From assembly GCF_003114835.2 (NCBI RefSeq), contig NZ_AP025028.1, forward strand, positions 3,748,001-3,812,000: 64,000 nucleotides of DNA. Direction: 5' to 3'. The notes under the pieces were generated by a model. The model was not told the origin of the DNA and made no database searches. It worked only from the letters and a program-made list of their open reading frames with translations. This document shows, piece by piece, positions 44,306 to 54,075 of this stretch (position 1 is its first letter; each line of letters starts with the position of its first letter). Source of the stretch: Leptospira kobayashii. GTDB lineage: Bacteria; Spirochaetota; Leptospiria; Leptospirales; Leptospiraceae. The position numbers and the translations under genes were made by a program.

Positions 44306-44935
44306 TTGCTTAAGGTGAACGAAAACAAATCCCCGATTCCATCCAATGGCTTTTTAGAGAGCCTAATCGACCTATTTGCAGGTTTGGAACAATACAGAAG
44401 CCCTTATGCGCCCACAGTTCAGGCTCCGGATGAAATGGTGGAGCAATTGGTGCAAAATGCCTCGTTCAAAACGGGACTGGTGAGTGCGACCTGCTCTCTC
44501 CCTCCCGGTCCCCTCGGACTACTTAGTATTCTACCGGAATTGCTGGTAATCTACCGCATCCAAGGTCATTTGGTTTTGGATATCGCGGCCCTTCACGGAA
44601 AAGAAGTCCATGTGACCCGGGAGCTTCTTTTGTATTGTTTATTCAAACACGGAAGCGCCCATGTATTCAGAAAAGTCATAGAGGAAACTTCTTTAAAAAT
44701 TCTAATTCGCCCGACCACGGTCATGCTGTTTCAATCCTTATTGGAAAAGGTCGGATTATTGATCACCAAAACCGTCCTTCGTAAACAATTTGCTAGGTGG
44801 ATACCTCTGGGAGGTGCCGTAGTCACTGGAACTTTTGCTTATTTCGATACAAAAAAAGTCGGAACTACCGCCCATGCTCTTTTTTCCAAAGAAATAGAAA
44901 CTTGGAATCATATAACAGATTTGGAAGCAGAGTGA
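44306..44935 (+). CDS. EcsC-like hypothetical protein
   Basis: Up to 209 residues; the start is TTG 44306 or GTG 44315, neither with a convincing ribosome site. It has amphipathic helices and two weakly hydrophobic segments; the pattern LVSATCSLPPGPLGLLSILPELLVIYRIQGHLVLDIAALHG and the terminal WIPLGGAVVTGTFAYFDTKKVGTTAHALF resemble EcsC or DUF697-type proteins, which have a conserved glycine-rich PLGGAVxxG near the end. The function is unknown. The following lipoprotein gene starts at its stop (GTGA), so they are translationally coupled. Confidence 0.6.
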   Translation: MLKVNENKSPIPSNGFLESLIDLFAGLEQYRSPYAPTVQAPDEMVEQLVQNASFKTGLVSATCSLPPGPLGLLSILPELLVIYRIQGHLVLDIAALHGKEVHVTRELLLYCLFKHGSAHVFRKVIEETSLKILIRPTTVMLFQSLLEKVGLLITKTVLRKQFARWIPLGGAVVTGTFAYFDTKKVGTTAHALFSKEIETWNHITDLEAE

Positions 44936-46071
44936 TTTTTTTTAGATTCATTTTTATAATTTACCTTTTACCATTCTTACTTACGATCTCTTGCAAATCA
45001 GAACATGAAAATCTAGTTGCTGATATAGATGATTTGATCGCAAGAGAAAAGTATGAAAAGGCTCTCAGCCTTTTGGAAGAAAGACTTTCCGCTAATAGAA
45101 ATTCAGCGGAAGTCCTTTCCAAATCCAAACCGAACCAACCCCGCTTATTTCAAGTTTCGGAAGACAGAACAAAAATCGTTTGGACGGAAAATAAGACCGT
45201 ATTTTACAGAGATCTGATTTTGGACAAAAGCGAAGAAAGAGAGCTGAAAATCCGACCGGATAATTTCAAAATATCAGCAAATGGGGATTATGCGGTCATG
45301 CAGTTTCCATTAAAACAAAAAGGCGGCTGTGCCATTTTCGCCTACTCTTTGACAAATTCATCTCTCGAATACGAATCAGGTGCTCATGTTCCCTGCAAAA
45401 CGGGAATGGGAATCACCTCCGACGGAAGCAAGATTTACTATTTCTTTGAAAACGATTTATTCGAAGAAAAAACTTCCTTACCCAAAAACCCTAAAAAATA
45501 TATCTCCGGCGATGAATTCCCTACTACTTTTCCCAAATTAAAAGCAAACTACCAATTGGCATCCCTGGGAGACGATTGGTTATTGTGGTCGGGAACGGGC
45601 GGATCGTATAACCTATATTATATTAATTCGTTTCACAAACGAATTTCACTTTTCACAAAAGACATTGTTCTACCTAGGATTTTATATCACAATGGAACCA
45701 CCGCTTACCTGGTAGGTGGCAAGGTGGGTGATCTTTTTCTAAAAGAAGTCAATTACTTGGGGAACAAAAGTCCCTCCATTTCCAGGGGAACTCCGATCAA
45801 TGCGAGAGAAGCCATTTCCTACCGACTCACTGCGAAAGATGAATTCATTTCCCCCAACCAGTCCGAACCTTTGCAACCGATGAAATGGAAAGTCTTAGGA
45901 AAAAAAGAACATCTTCCTTTCTTTTTGGAAAGATTCTGGGGAGTTTCGGGAGACCGTATTGTTTACGAAAACAAAAAAGGGGAACTGGTAATAGACAATC
46001 TTCAATTTACGAAAGAAGATTGGAGTATGTGGAATTATTATAAGGAAGTCAAGAAAAAGAACGACGGTTAG
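44932..46071 (+). CDS. Putative lipoprotein with beta-propeller-like body
   Basis: About 379 residues, start GTG at 44932 overlapping the preceding stop (GTGA), with GGAAG upstream. The signal IFFRFIFIIYLLPFLLTISC ends in an LTISC lipobox. A short TPR-like helix (LIAREKYEKALSLLEERL) precedes a region of about 300 residues rich in repeated beta strands (DRTKIVWTENKTVFYRD, SANGDYAVMQF, TSDGSKIYYFFEND), consistent with a WD40/PD40-type propeller. It is probably periplasmic. The role is unknown; it is coupled with the EcsC-like gene. Any longer upstream reading frame is not supported by signal position. Confidence 0.7.
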   Translation: MIFFRFIFIIYLLPFLLTISCKSEHENLVADIDDLIAREKYEKALSLLEERLSANRNSAEVLSKSKPNQPRLFQVSEDRTKIVWTENKTVFYRDLILDKSEERELKIRPDNFKISANGDYAVMQFPLKQKGGCAIFAYSLTNSSLEYESGAHVPCKTGMGITSDGSKIYYFFENDLFEEKTSLPKNPKKYISGDEFPTTFPKLKANYQLASLGDDWLLWSGTGGSYNLYYINSFHKRISLFTKDIVLPRILYHNGTTAYLVGGKVGDLFLKEVNYLGNKSPSISRGTPINAREAISYRLTAKDEFISPNQSEPLQPMKWKVLGKKEHLPFFLERFWGVSGDRIVYENKKGELVIDNLQFTKEDWSMWNYYKEVKKKNDG

Positions 46072-46265
46072 GCGGCTTGCTCGTTCTCGTTACGATTTAC
46101 AAAGAAAGAACAATTTTTGTATTCTTCCGTTATGCAATGTGAAGTGAGCAAGTTCACATCGTCTGTCTGCAATCTGTCTTTAGAGCTAGGGCATACTTTC
46201 AACCCTTGCGTATAAAGAGGACATTTAACGTAAAACTCGTTGGCAGAAGATCCTGTTTTTGACAT
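46068..46265 (-). CDS. Small cysteine-motif protein
   Basis: A 65-residue protein that is easy to overlook. A strong ribosome site (GAGGAG, two bases from the ATG region) and cysteine spacing argue that it is real: KCPLYTQGLKVCPSS, then TSHCITEEYKNCSFF. Four cysteines as C-x9-C and C-x8-C could bind zinc or an iron-sulfur cluster. No signal peptide is seen, so it is cytoplasmic. It overlaps the convergent lipoprotein gene by 4 bases. No family is recognised. Confidence 0.65.
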   Translation of the reverse strand: MSKTGSSANEFYVKCPLYTQGLKVCPSSKDRLQTDDVNLLTSHCITEEYKNCSFFVNRNENEQAA

Positions 46266-46363
46266 AACTCCTCAAAATTCTTTTAAGTTTTCTTTTCATG
46301 TCAAATGGATTTTAATTTAAAATGCAAAAAAACTTATATAGATTAAGTCTCTTATTTCTTTTT

Positions 46364-47539
46364 TTAGAAGTATAAATTTAAGATCCTTGGTTGTGATTCC
46401 GACTCGGATTCATCTTTATTTACAAAGTCGCGTATGTTAAATGTTTTACCGCTCGTTCCTTCTTCGAAAAATTTCCCATGCAGAAACACTTGTACCGATT
46501 CCACTGCCCGAGTGATTTTAATATGTTTGGAAAGACCGTGTTTGATCCAAATTTCATTTTCGGACAAAGAGCCGATTTCAGGATCGTTGATATAATTTTT
46601 CATTTTTTCAATATTCAATTTCGGGAATGAGAAGGCAGGAGATACCAGCCCGTCCAAAGGCCTACCTTTCAATCGTTCGTAAAGTGCCGAGTTAAAAACT
46701 TCATGACCCAAAAATACCGCCACCTTCCAACCGGGAACTACCCAAGTTCGATCCTGTGCCACATCCCCCGGTTCCAAAATCATTTCTTCTTCTTCCGTAA
46801 GTAATGTCTTTCTAACCAAAGGATCCATCACACGGCCGTCGGCAGAAAATGAAACGGACACATTGTACAAAGGACCTTTCGGATCAACAATCAGTTTTCC
46901 CCCGACAATTTTAGGAGAAGGCAAAATAATAGACCCTGCGAGAATCGGAACCGAATATTCTTTAGCCAATCTAGCGAAAGTTAGCTGATATGTATCGGCC
47001 ATTAGCTGAGACTGGTATCGAAATGCAGCTTCCCATTTAGGTTGCGCCTTCTTTGAAAATTCCAAATGAGGTACTAATTCCGCTTCATGTTGAATCGCAA
47101 ACGTATCTATCGCCGTTTTCCAGTCCGGGCTATGGAATACCCGTTCCTTTTGTCCTAAGAATACTAGCCCGGTACCGATATGCTCAGGAAATATAATGAT
47201 TGTTTTACGGTCATAAATATTTGCGTCTTTTCCCGTTTTGAGAAGTTCCTCTATTCTTTCCGCCCACCATTCCTGTTTGGAAAAATCACTACCGTCTAAG
47301 TATACCTGCATGGAAATGATGTTTCCATACTTTCTGTCAGCGCCGTTGGTTTGAATGGGAATCGTGGTCCAGGATTTTTCAGCTCTGGAGATCTCGTTTT
47401 CCTCGTAAGTAGGGAGGGGAAGGGAAGGTACCGGAACGCTCACTCCCGTGCTATGAAAAGAATGTGCGGCAAACGAAGTAATGCCGACCAGAATCAGGAA
47501 AAAAATAATCCGAGAAGTAGAAACGTAAAAATTATGCAT
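46364..47539 (-). CDS. Nitrilase-fold (carbon-nitrogen hydrolase-like) protein, catalytic Cys missing
   Basis: About 391 residues from the ATG at 47539, chosen for its GGAAG ribosome site; an extension of 9 residues is open. One N-terminal membrane helix ([19 protein letters not shown]), then a nitrilase-like domain: [16 protein letters not shown] (Glu of the E-K-C triad), [36 protein letters not shown] (Lys). The third residue should be in a VxxICYE block, but the sequence reads [11 protein letters not shown], with Gly in place of Cys. It may be a pseudoenzyme or scaffold. It overlaps the NUDIX gene by 8 bases and ends the operon 47.5-52.5 kb. Confidence 0.6.
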   Translation of the reverse strand: MHNFYVSTSRIIFFLILVGITSFAAHSFHSTGVSVPVPSLPLPTYEENEISRAEKSWTTIPIQTNGADRKYGNIISMQVYLDGSDFSKQEWWAERIEELLKTGKDANIYDRKTIIIFPEHIGTGLVFLGQKERVFHSPDWKTAIDTFAIQHEAELVPHLEFSKKAQPKWEAAFRYQSQLMADTYQLTFARLAKEYSVPILAGSIILPSPKIVGGKLIVDPKGPLYNVSVSFSADGRVMDPLVRKTLLTEEEEMILEPGDVAQDRTWVVPGWKVAVFLGHEVFNSALYERLKGRPLDGLVSPAFSFPKLNIEKMKNYINDPEIGSLSENEIWIKHGLSKHIKITRAVESVQVFLHGKFFEEGTSGKTFNIRDFVNKDESESESQPRILNLYF

Positions 47540-47954
47540 ATTCTTCCAAATAAACCTTAACTGCATCCAACATATATTCCGTGAACAAAGGAGACGGATC
47601 GTAATTTTTTACCGATACCCATTCCATAAAATCATGTTCATCTGAAATAATGATTTCACCACCCAAAAGTTTTGCCTGATAGGCAATGATAATACAAGGA
47701 TGATTTCCTTCATTGACTCGATGTTTATGAACGAAAATCGGTTTCGGATTGATTTCCACCCGGACAGATTCGCCTAACTCCTCTTTTACTTCCCGGTGAA
47801 TACTATCCATCCAGTCGTCAAAAAATTCGTCTTCGTTCATTCTTCCGCCCGGCAAATCCCCATAGCCGGATTTACTATCCCGCATGATGAGAAATTTATC
47901 GCCGTCTCTTAAAAATAATTTTTGAGTGATTTGAAAAGAACCGTGTTTACTCAT
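47532..47954 (-). CDS. NUDIX hydrolase
   Basis: About 140 residues from the ATG at 47954, which overlaps the preceding stop (ATGA) and has GGGGAAA upstream. The Nudix box reads [28 protein letters not shown]: Glu of the REVKEELG core and the G-x5-E start are kept, but the segment between them is 3 residues longer than the usual 7. Family members hydrolyse nucleoside diphosphate derivatives (ADP-ribose, NADH, mutagenic nucleotides). The substrate cannot be read. It sits between the SAHH-like and nitrilase-like genes in one operon, so it may handle the product of that pathway. Confidence 0.85.
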   Translation of the reverse strand: MSKHGSFQITQKLFLRDGDKFLIMRDSKSGYGDLPGGRMNEDEFFDDWMDSIHREVKEELGESVRVEINPKPIFVHKHRVNEGNHPCIIIAYQAKLLGGEIIISDEHDFMEWVSVKNYDPSPLFTEYMLDAVKVYLEEYA

Positions 47955-50404
47955 AACGGATTTCCCCATTTGTCAATTTGATGATCGACTGCATACAAAG
48001 CGGGTTTAGGAAGTGAATTCGTTTTGTACAATGAAACCATACCCAAGGCGACTGTTGTGAGTTGAGTAATGATAGGATCCATAGATTCGGTAGGAACTCC
48101 GTAAAACAAAAAGTTGATCGGGCTACCATCGCTTAACAAGAATAATGTTTTTTCAACCGCCTGTTTTTTCGACTCGAAAAGAAAACTGACTTTTCCACCC
48201 AAATCCATTCCGGTCTGCGGATCTATGATCCGATCGATAACCAACCGAATCGGAATGTTGCCAATGGCCGGTGTCGAGGATTGATACAAATCATTCAGCC
48301 ATTCGATCAGATCCGTGAATTCTGCCGTTTTTGTAGAACCGGAAGCAACATACAAATTGGGATTCTCGCTGTTTAGAATCCAATTTTCCCAATCTTTTTG
48401 TTTTAGAACGGACTCGCCTGTTACACCTATAATCAAATCAATGCCTAGAAATTCTTCCGAAGGCAAATGAGAAAAATCTGAGTATTGGCGGTTTCCATTG
48501 TTTACAAATTTAAGATCTACTTGTGAAATCACCCGATTGGATTCATGCAACCGACCATCTACAAGATAAGTATTTAAAAATCCGCCGATATTTCCGAGAG
48601 AACCCAAAAGCAAAATTTTCCTTTTGGAAAGAACCTTACCCAAACCATGCAAACTGTTTTCAATGGCATTTAATATGGAAAAGGCGACCTCTTTGGATTC
48701 CTCTTTTGTTTTTTCATTGGAAACAGCGATGGTAAATGCAGGTAGCGTAAGAAGGTTCTCAACTCCCGCCGTTTTTTTCAATCGATCGTATCCGTTGCGG
48801 GTATGTTCCACTGTTCCGATAACTGTTTGAGAAATGAAAGACGATAATCCTTCCGAAGAAAATTCAGGAGGGCAATCCACCCAAAACTCGGAAGCGATTT
48901 CACCGATTGTTTTATTCTCTTTGCAACGTTGATTGATGATGGGAGCGACATATCCGCCGTCTTCTACAAGCAGGATCTTTTCTCCTGTTTTTCTAAGCTT
49001 GAATAATTTGTTTAAAAACAAATAGGTAGCAAGGTATTTCATCGCATCAAAAAAACCGAATTTTGCCTCTTCCAGTTTTGCCGCAAATTTTCTATGAGGT
49101 GAAGAATCACTGTAAAGCGGGGAAAGTCCGTAATAAGGACGATTATTCTTTGTGAGTTTGAATTCCAGACCCGCCATGAAAAAAGATTCGGTAGGAATAT
49201 CGAGTAGTATATCGAGATAAACAGGAGGGATATTCCCACCGTATTTTACGAATGCTACATCCAACGATTTTATTTCCAACCTTCTCAATGTTTCTATCAT
49301 GGAGATGATTTCTGAAGTGATATGGTGGATCAGAAAAATATGCGTATTCTCAAAGTTATGCGAATGTTCTTTTTTATCCGCAATCGCCTCCAGAATAGGC
49401 ATTCTTTTCAGATAAAAGCTGGAATCAATTTGAGTTCTTTTTCTGTTAAAGCTGAAATTGAGAACTCTGTCCAACCGGGAAAGTTCCACGTAAACTTGAG
49501 CCCTTCCTAGCTTGGCCAATACAGTATGGCCTTCTTTGATTGTTTGAGAGATGTCGGCATCTTCCAAAAGCAAAAACAACTTCTTCATCAAAGGCAATGT
49601 GTTCTGAGGATCCGTAGCCAGAATCATTGTACGAAAACTATCTTCCCAATAAAAATGGATATGAGTGAGCCTGCCTATCGGTGTTTTTTCCAACTGCTCG
49701 AACACTTTGCTGAAATGTCTGTTTTCCTCTTCAAAGAAAGTTTCGCCTTTCTGAGCGGCACCTATAATGCTATTGTTGAGAGATTCGCTGATCTTGGAAG
49801 CACCTGCAATATAAGTCCTTTTGCCGATATCATCCACCACCTCATGTTTGATACCGCCTAGATTCAGCACAGAGGAATCAATAGCATCGACTGTTATGCG
49901 AATGAAAAAATCCCCCACATTGATCTGACTCGTAACCCTTTCCATCAGAATCTGGTATCTGCCGTCCGCATCACTTCGGTTTTTATAAAAGGGAAAAAGC
50001 AAAGCTATCGAAGGATTTAATTTCGGATCTTCTCCGTAAAACTCGGGATGAAGTTTTTTAGCGATCGATTGTCTTTGAAAAGTCCCAAATACGGATCTTA
50101 AGTCCTCTTCGAACTGATCCCGAAACAAAAGCCAATCATTCAATATACCGGATCTTGCATGCACTTGAACATAAGAGATATGCATATCAATCAGCTCATG
50201 ATTGATATTGGGATTTATTTTTTGAATAAAAGAAATATCACCGGGCAAGCTATGGAGGTTATTTGTAATCTCTTCACTCAAAGAGCGGGATAAAATGGAA
50301 AGACCGAAAAAAATCCTCAAATTGGATAAGTCGATTTCCCAAAGATGAGATTCTTTTTTGATTAGAGTGGGTCCGATGGAAGTTGCGATTTCAGATGGAA
50401 TCAT
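47951..50404 (-). CDS. S-adenosylhomocysteine hydrolase-like large protein
   Basis: An 817-residue protein of unusual composition. Residues about 1-340 have no recognised domain. From about 350, the order resembles a distant [25 protein letters not shown] (substrate-domain helix), [49 protein letters not shown], then the Rossmann NAD site [15 protein letters not shown] (about 610-624). The SAHH catalytic Lys/Asp of VTKSKFDN read here as EKTKEESK, so activity is doubtful. It starts 15 bases after the MDR gene and overlaps the NUDIX start. The true family and role are unknown. Confidence 0.7.
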   Translation of the reverse strand: MIPSEIATSIGPTLIKKESHLWEIDLSNLRIFFGLSILSRSLSEEITNNLHSLPGDISFIQKINPNINHELIDMHISYVQVHARSGILNDWLLFRDQFEEDLRSVFGTFQRQSIAKKLHPEFYGEDPKLNPSIALLFPFYKNRSDADGRYQILMERVTSQINVGDFFIRITVDAIDSSVLNLGGIKHEVVDDIGKRTYIAGASKISESLNNSIIGAAQKGETFFEEENRHFSKVFEQLEKTPIGRLTHIHFYWEDSFRTMILATDPQNTLPLMKKLFLLLEDADISQTIKEGHTVLAKLGRAQVYVELSRLDRVLNFSFNRKRTQIDSSFYLKRMPILEAIADKKEHSHNFENTHIFLIHHITSEIISMIETLRRLEIKSLDVAFVKYGGNIPPVYLDILLDIPTESFFMAGLEFKLTKNNRPYYGLSPLYSDSSPHRKFAAKLEEAKFGFFDAMKYLATYLFLNKLFKLRKTGEKILLVEDGGYVAPIINQRCKENKTIGEIASEFWVDCPPEFSSEGLSSFISQTVIGTVEHTRNGYDRLKKTAGVENLLTLPAFTIAVSNEKTKEESKEVAFSILNAIENSLHGLGKVLSKRKILLLGSLGNIGGFLNTYLVDGRLHESNRVISQVDLKFVNNGNRQYSDFSHLPSEEFLGIDLIIGVTGESVLKQKDWENWILNSENPNLYVASGSTKTAEFTDLIEWLNDLYQSSTPAIGNIPIRLVIDRIIDPQTGMDLGGKVSFLFESKKQAVEKTLFLLSDGSPINFLFYGVPTESMDPIITQLTTVALGMVSLYKTNSLPKPALYAVDHQIDKWGNPL

Positions 50405-50419
50405 TTTTTTTATTCCCTC

Positions 50420-51862
50420 TTACGGAAAACTAACTACGACTTTTACGGAAGACGGGTCTTTTGCTTTTGCATAAGCGGATTCCAAATCTTTTGCCGGGAA
50501 CATATGAGAAATCATATTTGTTTCCAAAGCGGAAGCAACATCGGGATTTTCTCTTAAAAGTTTCAACGCATAGTGAAAGTCCCCGCAACGGGAGGTGCGA
50601 ATCACCTTACCCTCTCGAAAGAATCCGCTCAAAAGCCCCGAATCATTTTGCCAACCGGACTCTGAGGATGTATCCGCTAAAATCGCACTTCTGGGACGAA
50701 CCAGCGAGGTTTCCGATTTGGGATTGGGGCGAATGGCAAGTCCCACTTCTTCCGAAGTCCCTGCGATCACCAGATCAAATCGGGGAAGCCGATTTGCAAA
50801 TGCATCGGACAATAAAATAGCTTCGCCTTCGGAAGCATTCCCTTCAAAAACTTTGATGTCGGATGGTATGAGCTTTTTCCATTTATCAGCAATCGAAGAA
50901 AACAAAAATACGGTTTCATTTTTTCTGTTTTCTCGAGGCCAATGAAACCCAAGATTTTCCACCGTTGCAGGTAGTATGGACAATTCGTCCACCACTAGTT
51001 CCGTTAAGTGAGAAAGTCCTCCCATGATTTGTCCGTTGGTAGTTTTTAAATGAAGTTCTCTTTTGGAAAATCCCGTTGCAGATTCAAACCCGCTGACCGT
51101 ACTTGTAGTATCATAAACAATATCGAAAGATCCTTGCAAGGATGCGACATCGGTATTGCGAAGATCCACCACATCATCGGCTCCCATTTTTTTGGAAAGT
51201 TCCACAAGATGATCATGCCTAGTAATCGCAGTTATGCGAAAGTTGGTTTTCTGAAATTGTCTGTGTGCTTTCAATGCGGCAAGAACCAAACTACCCAATC
51301 GGCGCGGACCCAGAACAGCCACATGATCCCCTTCTCTGGGAGGAGAAGCCAGAATCGCTTGCAATGCCGCAGCAAACGGTTCCATAAGGACCGCTACTTT
51401 TTCGGAAATACCTTCCGCTTCAATAGCAGCATTTTGAGGAGCCAAAATATAAGAACCGAATCCTCCAGGCAATCTATCGATCCCGAGTACCCTTCTTTCC
51501 GGGGAATGTGTAGGAAGTCCTACTGTACAAAAAACATCGGTTTCTTTATTTCCCCGTGCTTCGAAAGTATCGTTGATCTCGACTACGTATTGTTTTTTGG
51601 GATTTTCTTCTACGCTCTCAGCCACTAACTCATGTCCGATGATCTGAGGGAGAGGGTGAGGTAAAAATCTACGGTCAATATCGGTGGAACAAACTCCGCA
51701 GAATTTCGTTTTTAATAATTTATAACCAGGGCCAAGGGAGAGGTAATCGGCACCATTGCGGCGGATTTTCCAACCCGCTTCCAAACTACCATCATACTCA
51801 TATTCTGATGTTTCAAAACTGTCGTCAGCTTTGTAATCCAGAGCATTAAATCTAATTTGCAT
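50420..51862 (-). CDS. Medium-chain dehydrogenase (alcohol dehydrogenase-like), long form
   Basis: A 480-residue MDR protein, about 130 residues longer than usual. The N-terminal catalytic domain has KFCGVCSTDIDRRF and IIGHELVAES (catalytic Zn ligands Cys, His, Glu), but the structural-zinc four-cysteine loop is absent. The Rossmann segment is HVAVLGPRRLGSLVLAALKA (GPRRLG in place of GxGxxG), so cofactor binding may be altered. The extra C-terminal 130 residues include DLVIAGTSEEVGL and are unassigned. The start overlaps the rhomboid stop (TAATG). It lies directly upstream of the SAHH-like gene, so the two probably act together. Confidence 0.82.
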   Translation of the reverse strand: MQIRFNALDYKADDSFETSEYEYDGSLEAGWKIRRNGADYLSLGPGYKLLKTKFCGVCSTDIDRRFLPHPLPQIIGHELVAESVEENPKKQYVVEINDTFEARGNKETDVFCTVGLPTHSPERRVLGIDRLPGGFGSYILAPQNAAIEAEGISEKVAVLMEPFAAALQAILASPPREGDHVAVLGPRRLGSLVLAALKAHRQFQKTNFRITAITRHDHLVELSKKMGADDVVDLRNTDVASLQGSFDIVYDTTSTVSGFESATGFSKRELHLKTTNGQIMGGLSHLTELVVDELSILPATVENLGFHWPRENRKNETVFLFSSIADKWKKLIPSDIKVFEGNASEGEAILLSDAFANRLPRFDLVIAGTSEEVGLAIRPNPKSETSLVRPRSAILADTSSESGWQNDSGLLSGFFREGKVIRTSRCGDFHYALKLLRENPDVASALETNMISHMFPAKDLESAYAKAKDPSSVKVVVSFP

Positions 51863-52524
51863 TACCTATTGTTGATAAAAAAGAGAAGAATCACAGTCAA
51901 TGTAAAAAAGGTGAAGTTCACAAGAAAGCCCTTCCTGATCTCTGAGCGCTCCTTTTGACTGAGCAAATAAGCAGTTGCAAAGACGGAAAAAAATCCGCCT
52001 ATATGCGCCCAATGAGCAACATGATCGCGTGCAAATAGATTTGTCATATCCGAATAAATCATAAACCAAGCGAATAAAAAGACCGGGAAAGGAATCGCCT
52101 GTTTTTTGGAAATGGGGAATCGAAACGGAGAAAGCAAAGCCGCAACGGATGCCAATCCGGAAATTGCACCGCTTGCCCCCAACACGGGAGTTCTATCTCC
52201 TATGAAAAAACCTCTCACAATCCAATCACCTAACACGGATAAAAAACCGGCCATAAAATAAAATAAAAGCCATTTGGATTTACCGACTCTGTATTCAACG
52301 ACCCGACCCAAGATCAGCAAAAAGAACATATTGGAAAACAGATGTGCAAATGATCCGTGAAAGAATGTACTGAGAATCCAATTGATGGGTTGCAATTCAC
52401 CGGGAGTTGCTAAAAAATATTCATCTACCGCCGTCGGAAAAAAAATCATTACGACAGGATATAAAATCACCATTCCTGAAGCAAAGCTTGCTGTTAAGGG
52501 AAATTCCCAGATAAAAGATCTCAT
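51862..52524 (-). CDS. Rhomboid-family intramembrane serine protease
   Basis: A 220-residue membrane protein with about six helices. The catalytic serine lies in VLGASGAISGL (GASG, about residue 118), the catalytic histidine in HWAHIGGFF (about 171), and the His-Asn region of helix 2 in HGSFAHLFSNMFFLL, so the protease should be active. Members release membrane-anchored proteins into the periplasm or medium. It is first of the operon, overlapping the MDR gene by one base, while a hypothetical exported-protein gene precedes it 6 bases away. Confidence 0.9.
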   Translation of the reverse strand: MRSFIWEFPLTASFASGMVILYPVVMIFFPTAVDEYFLATPGELQPINWILSTFFHGSFAHLFSNMFFLLILGRVVEYRVGKSKWLLFYFMAGFLSVLGDWIVRGFFIGDRTPVLGASGAISGLASVAALLSPFRFPISKKQAIPFPVFLFAWFMIYSDMTNLFARDHVAHWAHIGGFFSVFATAYLLSQKERSEIRKGFLVNFTFFTLTVILLFFINNR

Positions 52525-52530
52525 TTGATT

Positions 52531-53367
52531 TTAAGGTTTTGTGGAATCCGTTGCAGCAGTCGGAGGGCTTGCTTCTTTCGGATTGCGAACATAACTAGGG
52601 TCAAAGTTAGGAATGCCTTGTGCAAGCTCAAACATATCCGGTTGTTTCCAGACCATTTCATAAAAATTAGTCGCACCGTAAGAATCAAACTGACTGTCAT
52701 ACAAAAGTTTTAAATACTTTTCGGTATCATTCACTATGATACGATTCACTTCCGCAACCAGACCGGGAAAAGACCGTGCTTCCGGATCAAAATCTTCAAT
52801 GGAATCATGTAATAGTCCGAGCAATACAATGTATTTTTCAGCTTGTTTTAAAGATTTAAGAGAGTACGCCAACTCCTGCAATTTCATCAGATAAAGATAA
52901 GGCCGGATATTTTTTCCGACCATAAGCCTTTGTTTGGCAACAGCGATTTCCCTATATCCCAAACGTAGATAGAGTTTGGTTTCGGTTTTTTCTTTTCCGT
53001 TCGCAAGCCGGGCCAAACGACTTAATTCCTTTTCCAGATCTTCCACTTCCTCATCCAGAATCAGAATGTACAACCTGATAAGTAGACCTTGCGTTCTACG
53101 TAACTCAGCATAGGAACGACCGAGATCCATTTGAAGGTGAAGGATCTCCGATTCGATATGATGCTGAATGCATCTCTTATAATATTTTTTTTGCTCTTCC
53201 GTTCCTCTATTGGTAATAGTGGAATTTAAAATTCTTAAAAATTCGTAATTGTCCTTCAATCCATAACTAACTCTGATTAGCTGAGTTGCCTTGGAACTAG
53301 ACTGATCGGGGGACGACTCAGTCCAGGCAATTGCCATTAGGATAAAAAATGACAGTATTCGTAACAT
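52531..53367 (-). CDS. Hypothetical exported alpha-helical protein
   Basis: 278 residues. A hydrophobic start (MLRILSFFILMAIAW) looks like a short signal peptide, cleaved near TESSPDQ. The mature protein is highly helical and rich in charged residues (ELRRTQGLLIRLYILIL, LEKELSRLARLANGKEKTE, YLRLGYREIAVAKQRLMVG), suggesting coiled coils or TPR-like hairpins, ending in a proline- and threonine-rich tail (ASPPTAATDSTKP). No domain is recognised. The rhomboid gene follows 6 bases later on the same strand, so they are probably one transcript. Confidence 0.65.
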   Translation of the reverse strand: MLRILSFFILMAIAWTESSPDQSSSKATQLIRVSYGLKDNYEFLRILNSTITNRGTEEQKKYYKRCIQHHIESEILHLQMDLGRSYAELRRTQGLLIRLYILILDEEVEDLEKELSRLARLANGKEKTETKLYLRLGYREIAVAKQRLMVGKNIRPYLYLMKLQELAYSLKSLKQAEKYIVLLGLLHDSIEDFDPEARSFPGLVAEVNRIIVNDTEKYLKLLYDSQFDSYGATNFYEMVWKQPDMFELAQGIPNFDPSYVRNPKEASPPTAATDSTKP

Positions 53368-53463
53368 CTATGTCTCTATTTTCGGTTCAGCTTTCTAATC
53401 GGCAGGAAGATAAAAAAGAAAAGACAGTGTAGTATCTTTTCTAAAGATTATGTCTATAGTGTT

Positions 53464-54075
53464 ATGGCTCCCCTGTTAGATACATTACCCTCTTCCCCCA
53501 CGGAAACAATCGAGATCCTAAAGTCCGAGATGGATACGCCCTTTTGGGAAAAAAGACTAATCCAGTTGATGAAATCCGCCGCAGAAGGGGACAAAAACGT
53601 CTGGGCGCTCATCTATCAGTTGGTTCGGGAAGCAGACTCGGGACGTTTGAGCTGGGGTTATCACAAGGCTATTCTGAGCGGAATGGTCTACATACTTTCC
53701 TACGTCGGGGATAGCAAAAGTTACCGGATTCTTATGAATTATGTCAAATCCTTGGATCGGACCATTCCGATCGGAGCCATCGAACTCATAGCCGACATGA
53801 TCGCCACTTTCAAAGAACTGGATGTGGAAGAAATCTTTCAAATCGCAAATCATATCGATGAATTGAAATCCGCCTTCGGAGTGATTGCCCTCACCAAACT
53901 AGCATTAGAGAATCGACTCAATGAAGAACAGAAAATCAGAACAAGAGAATTTTTATCCACCTACAAAAACCGAAAATATTATTTGGACGGAATTATAGAA
54001 ATGACTTTGGAATATTTGGAAGAGCCTAAAGAAGAATCTTCGGATCTATTGAGCCAACTGGACGGTATGTTTTAA
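53464..54075 (+). CDS. Hypothetical HEAT-like protein
   Basis: 203 residues, cytoplasmic, with repeated helix pairs (WEKRLIQLMKSAAEGDKNVWALIYQL, GAIELIADMIATFKELDVEEIF) in HEAT/armadillo style but without a clear repeat consensus. It is acidic at the C-terminus (EEPKEESSDLLSQLDGMF). The gene is divergent from the exported protein at 52531 and its stop overlaps the start of the zinc dehydrogenase gene (TAATG). I do not recognise a family; it is conserved-looking and probably a binding protein. Confidence 0.65.
   Translation: MAPLLDTLPSSPTETIEILKSEMDTPFWEKRLIQLMKSAAEGDKNVWALIYQLVREADSGRLSWGYHKAILSGMVYILSYVGDSKSYRILMNYVKSLDRTIPIGAIELIADMIATFKELDVEEIFQIANHIDELKSAFGVIALTKLALENRLNEEQKIRTREFLSTYKNRKYYLDGIIEMTLEYLEEPKEESSDLLSQLDGMF

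Noticed and set aside
44797..44931. Longer N-terminus for the propeller-like lipoprotein
   Set aside because: It overlaps the EcsC-like gene extensively, while GTG 44932 has a ribosome site and leads straight into a signal peptide.
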